64,000 bases of DNA from Salvator merianae (Eukaryota > Chordata > Lepidosauria > Squamata > Teiidae): assembly GCA_003586115.2 (NCBI GenBank), contig QVOM02000074.1, positions 2,092,199-2,156,198 of the forward strand, in the 5' to 3' direction. Below, in pieces: positions 53,601-62,600 of the stretch (position 1 is the first letter of the stretch; every line of letters starts with the position of its first letter). The position numbers were made by a program, and so were the translations under genes. The notes under the pieces were generated by a model. The model worked only from the letters and a program-made list of their open reading frames with translations, had not been told where the DNA came from and did not search any database.

Positions 53601-56600
53601 TGTTTGCATATTTTACTGACTTTGCTTTTCCTTTGCTGTGGGGATGACCATGGAACCATTGGGAAATAATTGGTACTGGTGTTGCATCAAGGTTTATTTG
53701 AATATGATAAGTTAACTTGGATTTTTGATGTAAGGGCCACCCATGGGTGGGAAAGTGTTGAGGAATATATATTTTCTGCATGGTCTTTTAGCAATAAATG
53801 CTGAAACGATGCTATGAAGACTAGTCTCCTTGTTCTTGACCTGAATCTATGAATGATGATCCTGACAAAACAAAGAATCGTCAGCAACCAGGGATATGGC
53901 CAAAGCCTCAGCTCAAGGCTACCCAGCTGCAGCATCTCCTACAGCTCAAATCGAGTCACTTTGGCAACTGGTACACCATCCCAAAATAGTGCAATTCAAA
54001 GAAATAAACATGCTACTCCATGAGTGGCGAGGCCTGTGGACTGTCTTGCCAGACATGAGCACAGCCTGGGGAACAGGGCAATAACAAGTGAGCCCTATCC
54101 CAACATTGAGTCCTTGGTGAAGGACATGAAGGCAAGTCAACATCTGAGTCCAGAATCTGGCTATTAAGTACTTAATATCCAGGCTACATTAAGTAAACAA
54201 TATCCTGGCTAGTGGAGTCTGCTATGAGTAGAAAGATACTCATACAATGCCACTAGTATGAGTAGAAAGTTCAGGTTCTGACCAGCAGCTTTTGGGACAT
54301 CTGTACCCACTCTGAGCATTGAGACACATCTCTTGAAATGGGAATGACTAATTTGGTAGCCTCATCCTTGTTCTTGGAAGCTTCCAGGATACAGGGGACT
54401 ATTCTACCCAACCCGTACCCAATGGAGGGTCCAAATCCAGGTTGGGATCTATTCCCAAATGACTATTGTTCAGATCCAGCTGCCCACAGTCAGCCCCAGG
54501 CTCCATGCCCAATGCCAGCCAGTGGATTATGTTAGTAGAACAATGCCATGGTGAACCAAGATATCAACCAAGGTGGTGGCTGATGTGCCAACCCCAGCCA
54601 AGACACAGTCACTGAACACTGCAACTTGTGAGCCCAGGGGAGTTCTGCATGGCATTGCGTCAAGCTCTCAGTTCAGGGCCAAAGAGGGATAAACTGTGTG
54701 GAGTGGATATGCTGGAGAGGAAAGTGTCCATGTAGCATCGGAGCAGCAGTTTCAGGCATCTATACTCACAAACATCACACCAACCCAGAGTAGAGGATTA
54801 CCAGTTCACTACCATAGCAGTGGGAGGATGTCCAGATCCCACAGCAGACCCACATCATACTTCCTAAGTCGCCCACTAAGAAACCTACCATGAAAACCTA
54901 GGTAATAAATAGGTCACTCACATGTGGGGTCAGTCTAGAGCATCTCAAGGCACTGTTCTAAGTGATGAATTAGAAACTTTATCCTGTATCCTCACAGCCC
55001 CATCCAGCTTTGTGGGAACTCCAGTGTCAGTGCCCAAGGCGTTGTCTACCACTTGGATCACAGACATTCAAACCGTTCAACCAATGAGCTCCGTAAGTAT
55101 TCAACAGCTCAACCAAACCAGTACAGCTTACTTAGAAGAACAACAGTATGTTCGTGCCAGTCCTGTGTAGATGATCGTGCAATGATTCACTGAGCTAGTC
55201 TGGTTCCTGGCAGGGAGGTCAGGGGACTCCTCAACAGCAACCATTATGCCCCATGCAACCTCCACTGGTCATTCCGGTGCCACCAGTACCTATCTATGGG
55301 GCCAATCAGTTGAGTGCACCAAGCAGGGGTGCAACCAATGAGAGCACATATATCCCATTCAATCATGCTACCAGGTACTCTAGACATCAACATAACCACC
55401 AGCCACTCCAATCCAACTTCAAGCTCCTGGATCAAAGTTTTTTTTGATGCAACTAAGAATGTATATATCACTCAGAAAATGTGATTTCTTCAATGATCCA
55501 GCCCACATTGCTTTCAGTATAAATTTATTTATGGGCCATGCTGCACAATGATGAGAGTAATGGGCCATGGCACTCCCAAAAACTGGGACTTTGAGTATTT
55601 CCTACATGCTTTGGAATTACTGTATAGTAATCCTGCCCATTAGGACAATGCTGTCCAACATTTGTCAGATAAGCAGAGGAAACAAGCAGTAGCTGCTTAC
55701 ACTTCCAAGTTTCAGATGTTAAACAGAAGTGGCTGATTAGAGGGCTGCTTGCCTAGCTATGATTTTCCAAGATGGGTTAAGCCTGGACTTAAAACTATTG
55801 GAGGTACATCATGAAGACTCTCAGACCTTGGAGGGCTGCATTCAGCTGACTGCTCACTTGGAAGAATGATCGGCCAACTTACAAATCCTTAATGGTAAAA
55901 CTTTACAATCTATCAATCATAGCATGATTACTTCAACATAACCATGGCTACTATTGATACATCCATTCATGATTGCATAATCACTAAGGAGAAGAACTGT
56001 AGATGTTCATAAGTGCTGAATATGTACTGAAGTGGGGCAGGTCCTGTCACAGCAGAGTGTAACCAAAGTAAATTGCCTCGGCCACAACTGCCGAAGGAAT
56101 CAAAGAAGCTTTCTCTTCAAAACTTTGCTTTTGAAACTAAACCTAAATCAAAATGGCCATCTGCCACCACCTCAGCACTACTACGTGTGTGACAACCATT
56201 GCCACCTAGTTGGAAAACAACTCAGTCCTGCCTAAGGACAGGAACATGAGCAGGATCCAATCCTAGATTGCACTGCAACCAGTGATAACACCTTACTCCA
56301 AATTTGGTATTGATTGTACCCAGCTCTACACTAGGATAGGGTGAGTGTAACTTAAAAGCTTTACTAAATAGAAGGGCCAGTAGAAGCACGATTGAATTCA
56401 TCCCAGTAGAAAAATTCAACCTCCCTACTGTAGAACCCATGAACCCTATCATATTTATCACCTGTGAGGGAGTGGATGGAGAGAAACTGGTCACATACCA
56501 GACTATTCCATTGAAAGCTCATATAAGAATATAAGAGAAACTTTCCTCCATTTGAGAACACACTCAACTGTATGGTATGATCTACCATACAGAAGAGTCG

Positions 56601-59600
56601 CAGCTTACTACCACTTTTGTTTGGAATGGACTGGCTTTGGTACTATGACCTGACCATTATCTGGAGCAAAGTGTGATTACAATTGACTCTGATGAAATGC
56701 ATACTCCATTGAGACCGTAGATAATTCACTGTGGCAGCCTTAGACATCCCCTTTGTTGGAGATAACAGGAAGCCACTCTGAGCATGAACAACCCATCTAC
56801 CAGTTGCTGGAGTAGTAGACTATATTGATGTTTTTGAAGAGATGGATGCTGATGCCCTGGCTCCACACCAACCGTTTGAATGTGCAACTGAATTACTCCC
56901 AGGAGTCACCTCCATGTCTGAACCTGAACTGAAGGCGTTAAAAGAATACTTGGATAAGAACTTGACAAGTAACTTCATCTGTCCCACCTGTTCCCTCATG
57001 GTGTCACCAGTCCTTTCTGTTAAAAAGGGGGAGCACTTCAGCTTTGTACGGACTCTGGACTTTGAACAAGATCTCTGTAGAAAATCATTACCCACTGCCA
57101 TTTATTAGTGACTGACTGGATAGGTTCCAACAAGCCAAAGTATTCACAAAACCTGATCTACAGGAGACTTATCATCTCATTCCCATATGTGAAGAGGATT
57201 ACTGGAAAACCCCTTTCAGCACCCAATATGGACAGTTTGAATATTTTCTAATGCCATTCAGTCTCAGCATTGGGCTCATGATGAGAATTCAGCATTCCAG
57301 AATTTTATTAATTATGTGTTTAAAGACATGATGGACATATTTTAATTACTTATTTTGATGACAATGATTTTTTAATCTTACATGGCAACCCACATGGGTC
57401 ATGTACTGGCACTCCTCATTATACCATTCTCTTTAAATTTTTCTATTTCATGTTTTTCTAACACAATATCTCTCTTATTAATAATTCCTATCAATGCTAG
57501 TTAGAACATCTTGTTGGGTGGCATATATATATTTCAAATTTTCAACTCAAACTGTTGTCATGGATGTCAAAGAAAAGGAACTTATATGCATATGTGATGG
57601 GAATGTGACAGGATAAAGGAATTTTGCAAGTGAATCAAAAGAAAAATTAATAAGATAATTACAAGAGAAGTAATATTGATGAAAGTATTACATATAGGAC
57701 ATAGTATGAAGAGATGTCAGTTGGAGGAAGAGGAATATCAACTTATTCCAGCAGCAAAAGCAGTAATTGTTTATGGTTGGAAAGATTCCCAAAAATGGTC
57801 ATTACAGATGTGGAATCATTACATTACAGACCAAATGTCTTTTCAATTCATAAACAAGAACAAAGAAAAGTATAATTTAAGGGCTTCCGGGAAGATGGCC
57901 GAATGTAGTTGATGAGAGGAATTTTTCCTCTGAGCAAACCGCAACGTGAGGAGACAGAGAGGGGAGTCCAAACCCCCTCTGTTGGAAGATTTCATCTTGG
58001 CGGAGGGATTCCTCATTAGAGCTCCAAACAAGTCTCCCCGCCAGGAGGGGCAGCAAGGGATTCATGGCAGACTGCGTACGGGAGGAGCTGAAAGGAGCTG
58101 GAGGAAATTTAACAACATTCCTGTGTTACATTGTGTGTTGTCTTTAAAGGCAGTAAGTTTGAAGATACTAAACCTAAGACAAACGTTAAGAAAAGAAAGA
58201 AAAGAAAAAAAAATCCTCTACAATTACAGCCTGAATAATGCATGCTGAAAGTTTAAACATTGTAATTCAGCAAGATGCTAAAATATTTGCAAAGGCTGTT
58301 AATCCTTAAATAAATCATTCAATGGTTTGTTTTCCAACATGCTGGGGCTTTCAGTGTCTCTTTAAAATATATTGAAACTGCTTCTTATCAGCTAAGATAA
58401 GCAGCCTAGGAAGAGTAATGCTGGATGTTTCTCTTTAACTGGGAGTGGGGGGGATTGTTTTTAACAGTGAATGACCATTAGAGGGCTTCCTCAGAGAACT
58501 AAGTTATAAGTGCTGTGAAACATGTACTGGAAGATTAAATTGTGGCATCTTAAATCTGGGAAGTTCTGAAATATGGCAATAAGAAACTTGAAACTAGAAA
58601 AAGACGAACAGCCAAAAGAACAGAGGTGTGTCTTGGAATTAGATTCAATTATTTTTATTCATAAAAAACTGGACTTTATTTTTCAGGAATTGCGTAGTTC
58701 CTTTGAGAATCAGGGGCAGATTTTTGACAGATTAAGACAAGACCTTAAAAATGAAATAGGTGTTGTACGCACTGAACTTCATGAAACAAAGGATAAGGCT
58801 TTGAACCTGGATGATTTTAAGGCAGAAATTCCTCAGACAAAATTTATGGCTCAAGAAATACAAATAGAGGCATCTGAACCTACCACAGACAAAGTGTCAA
58901 GGAATGTAATGGCATTCTTTGTGAGGAAAGTTACAAGGGATGTTGTTCAGGTGAGACAGTATGAGTCACTACTAGCAACAGTTCAAGGTTCTATTTTCTA
59001 ATTGAAGGAAACCTCAGGAAAAATCTTACAGTGGAGGAAGGAGCATACGAGGCGAACAGTAAAAGAAGTAATCTTTATTTGAAATCAGCAAAGACTCAGA
59101 CTGAAATCTGTGAATAAGATGTAAAAAATTTTGTTCAAAGATGGAAAGAACTGAGGAAAAGGAAAAAACAAACAAAAAAACTGAAGGAGCCAGAAGGAGG
59201 AACTTAAGAAGTGGCTTAGCAGAATGATGGGCAGAAGCTGAATTATTGAAAGACTGATATGAGAAGAAGATTTTAAGAGCTTGCTGAGATGGGATAAATA
59301 TAACAATTTACTGAAAAATAAGGCAGTGGATAGATTTTTGTGAAAACTGGAAACGCTCTATTGACCTTTTGCAAGAATTGGAAAGTGGACCTGGAAAGTG
59401 GACAGGTGTTTGCTGGATGGAAAGAATGAAGAGGAAAGAAGATTATTGGTAGAAGAAAAGAACTGGGTGGTTGAGGGGTATGAAATATAGAAGAAATCTG
59501 GGAAGAATTAGGAAGTCGGTAGTTAAAAATGTTAGTTGATGAATCATGAATCACTTAGTGTAATTTTATATATCTAAAAAAATAAAATTAATAAAAATTA

Positions 59601-62600
59601 AAAAAAAGAAAAAAAAGAAAGAAAAGTATAATTTAAGAATGGAGGGGAATCGAAGGACAAAGGAGAAATGGATGAAGATTAAACAATATATGGAAACAAA
59701 CTTGGACAGTGAAGACCTGATACAGAAGATGAATAGGATCTTCCAGTGGAATGTATGATTTTTGGCAGGGTGGGAGGATGGGAGGGTGGGGTAGAAGTAA
59801 TAGGAAATTATATAATTGGGGACATTTTCTCATGTAAAAATCTTTGGTTATGTAATTGTAATAAAATATACTACTATTACTACTACTACTACTACTACTA
59901 CTACTAATAATAATAATTTTAAAAAATAGTTTAAAAATGTACTGGCAGTCCTTGGCAGGATTGGAGAGCATAAACTGTAAGCTAAACTTTCCAAGTGTGA
60001 TTTCCACCTTAGCAAACTAGATTTTCGGGCTACTGAATCTCAGACTATGGCACTGAAATGGAAACTGACAAAGTGGTACTGCCTTAGATTGGGACACAGA
60101 CACAGACACAGACACACACACACACACACACACACGTAGGCAGGAGGGTGCAAAGCTTTGCCAATGTCTATTACAAAGTTGCTCAAAGGCAGTAAAATAT
60201 CCAAATCTGGCAAACACAAAAATGCCATTAGTATTATGTTGGTGGCCAAGGACATTGAGACAATATATTGCTCCTGTCCTAGTTGTACATCTAAAACTAT
60301 TCCTGCCAAGCCTGAAGGACTGTTACAGCCTCTCCCTACTATTTTTTTCCCATGGGACATCATTTCAATGGACCTTATCACTGATCCTCTGACTTCCTGA
60401 CTGGCCTCTAGCTCCAGCCAACCTAGCTGTTCGAAAGCAAGTAATTGCAAGTAGATAAATAGGGAGCATCACATTGTGTGATGCGGAAGATAGGTAGATG
60501 TAAGCCTTCGGGCGAAAAATAACCTTGTAAGCCGCTTTGAGTCAGCTTCGGCCGAGAAAAGCGGGGTATAAAAAACCAAGTTCTTTTTCTCCTCCTCCTC
60601 CTCCTCCTCCTCCTTCTTCCTGTGGATATACCCATATCTGGACTGCAGTAGATCACTTTCTCATACGGCTCCCTTGCAAGCAAATCCCCTCAGAAAAACC
60701 TCTGACTAGCCTAGCTTTTTTGCAACATGTTTTCAGATTTTACAGATTGCCTTCTCAATCTCTGTCAGGGGAACAAAAATGACTGCCAAATTCTGGAAGT
60801 CTTTAACTTCCCTTTTGGACATTGACTTTTCTTTTTTGTCTGTCTGCCATTCTCAATCTGATGAAGCCACTGGGCATGTTAATCAGACTCTTGAACAATA
60901 TCTTTGTTGTTTTACTAATGTTCAACAAGACTACCTATTTATCTTTAGATGAATTTGCTTATAACAATATTGTACATTCTTCCCAACAGATCTTCCTTTT
61001 CAAAGCCGTGTATGGCACTGATTACAATGTCCTTCCTCCTTTGTTCACTGATCCAAATGGTCCTTCATCCATTACAGATGGGGCATATGCTACTGAATCT
61101 CTTCAGGCCAAACTTCAGCCAGTATTCAGTTGGCTAAAAAAGCTCCATAAGTCTGTGGCCAGCAAGTCCTGCACTCCTAACACTGACATTCCAGTTGGAG
61201 ATTCAGTTTACCCTTCCACCCATCATCTTAAATCCCTATGTCCCTCCAAAACCTTGAACTACCATTTCATTTTAAGGTGATTGTTCAAACCAATCCTGTT
61301 GATTTTTGCCTTAAACTGCTGAAGCATATGAAAATCCATCCTGTTTTCCATCACAGTCTCCTATGTAAAGAACCTGACTCCACTTTTTCTTTGCTATAGA
61401 GAAAAGCATGTAATCGTCAGGAAATAATTGGAACTGGTATGGTCTCATGGCCATTTGGAGCCTGAGAAACAATGGGGAGTTAACCTGGATATTTGATGTA
61501 AGGCCCTGCCCATGAGAGGGAAAGTGATGAGGAATATATGTGTCTGCTTCTGTGTGATTTTTTTTTTTATCAATAAATGCTGACATGCTGCTATGAAAAC
61601 AAATCTTGTTCTTGAATCTGGACCTGTGAATGGTGATCCTGACATTTAGCAATTAGGGAAACAGCATCACTAAAATGTCCAGTGTGAGGTTTTACTCCCA
61701 CTGAGTGTTGGGAGGGCAGGAAAACATGCTTGCTGCCACTTTCCTAGGAAATTCTGCCTTGCTGAAAAAGTTGGGGAGTGCAACCAAAAACATTTACCTC
61801 TTTTCTCCTTTTTCTCTTCCTTTACTGCTTCCCAGTTACTCCATTCAGAGCAATGCATGAATGCTGGAAGAGGCAGGAAAAGCTATGGTTTTACAACTTT
61901 TTGTCCCAGACATTTCCCACATACGTAGGTTTAGATGAGTCCCAAGTCAATCTCTTGCATTACATATGTGTAATTGGGGCCATTTCCAAAATAATCTTTA
62001 AGGCAGATTTTGGCATGGGAAGAGGGAATGCTCATGTTTAAGGGGATATCAATGACATAAAACTAAAATGTTATGTATTCCAGTTTTTGTTGATTCAAGA
62101 ATTTATGACTTGATAACCAGAAATTTTCTGGTCCTGACTAACTTTATTGTATAAGACAAGCAGAAGTTGATGCAGAAATGGAGCAATTTTGACATCTTTA
62201 CCTTCTCAAGTGCATCATAAGCCTGAGTGGCTTGCACTTCTTCATCAGCACCAGGTTGAATTTTCTTCAGTATGTTCTGCATAATGGAAACAAAGGGCTT
62301 TAATAATAGAGGAAATACTCCATTAAAATTGATCAAAAGGCAATAAACTCATAGTACCCTCCCTCCACAGTTTTTTTTAAGTCTTATTTATTAATATACA
62401 TCAAAATAAATATTAAAGTCTATTTATTAATACAAATCAAAATATCACATTACAGAACAACAGAAAAACAGAAAAACACACAAAACAACTGGGGACATAG
62501 CACTCCGAAAATACTACCCTGTATGCGGTGGGATTTCAATCCGAAGCTAAAACATAAATCTATACAGTTAACTTAAGCCAACTGAGGGAACCATGATTGT

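Larger units (their letters stand above)
57417..59936 (+). mobile_element. Lineage II L1 with inverted 5' segment, inserted in the LTR element
   Basis: Flanked by a 16-bp duplication with one mismatch (57401-57416 and 59937-59952; ATGTACTGGCACTCCT on the left) that interrupts the LTR element's reverse transcriptase. The first ~90 bp (57417-57505) is L1 ORF2 in reverse; its reverse complement matches 14370-14455. From about 57506 the L1 runs forward, matching 14830 onward, with [20 protein letters not shown] at 57760-57820. It ends in a (ACT)n tail at 59871-59916. An inverted 5' piece followed by a forward 3' piece is the twin-priming pattern. It is split by copy C (57882-59617). Confidence 0.85.
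53620..61644 (+). mobile_element. Ty3/gypsy-type LTR retrotransposon, decayed, with nested insertions
   Basis: Two related direct terminal repeats (about 53637-53867 and 61395-61644) bracket broken coding regions in the order gag, pol. A gag start [20 protein letters not shown] is at 53896. Capsid-like sequence is near 55500-55800. The reverse transcriptase N-terminus ([14 protein letters not shown] and [16 protein letters not shown]) is at 56860-56970. Reverse transcriptase continues at 57150-57400 ([15 protein letters not shown]; catalytic block decayed to YFDDND). After the L1 insertion, [11 protein letters not shown] follows at 59975. Integrase is at 60158-61000 ([38 protein letters not shown]). 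Stops and frameshifts occur throughout, so nothing is functional. Inserted elements: L1 at 57417-59936 and a SINE at 60400-60615. Confidence 0.82.

Noticed and set aside
60158..61280. Possible host integrase-derived gene
   Set aside because: The frame is broken by stops and a SINE and lies between two LTRs, so it is part of the decayed LTR element.
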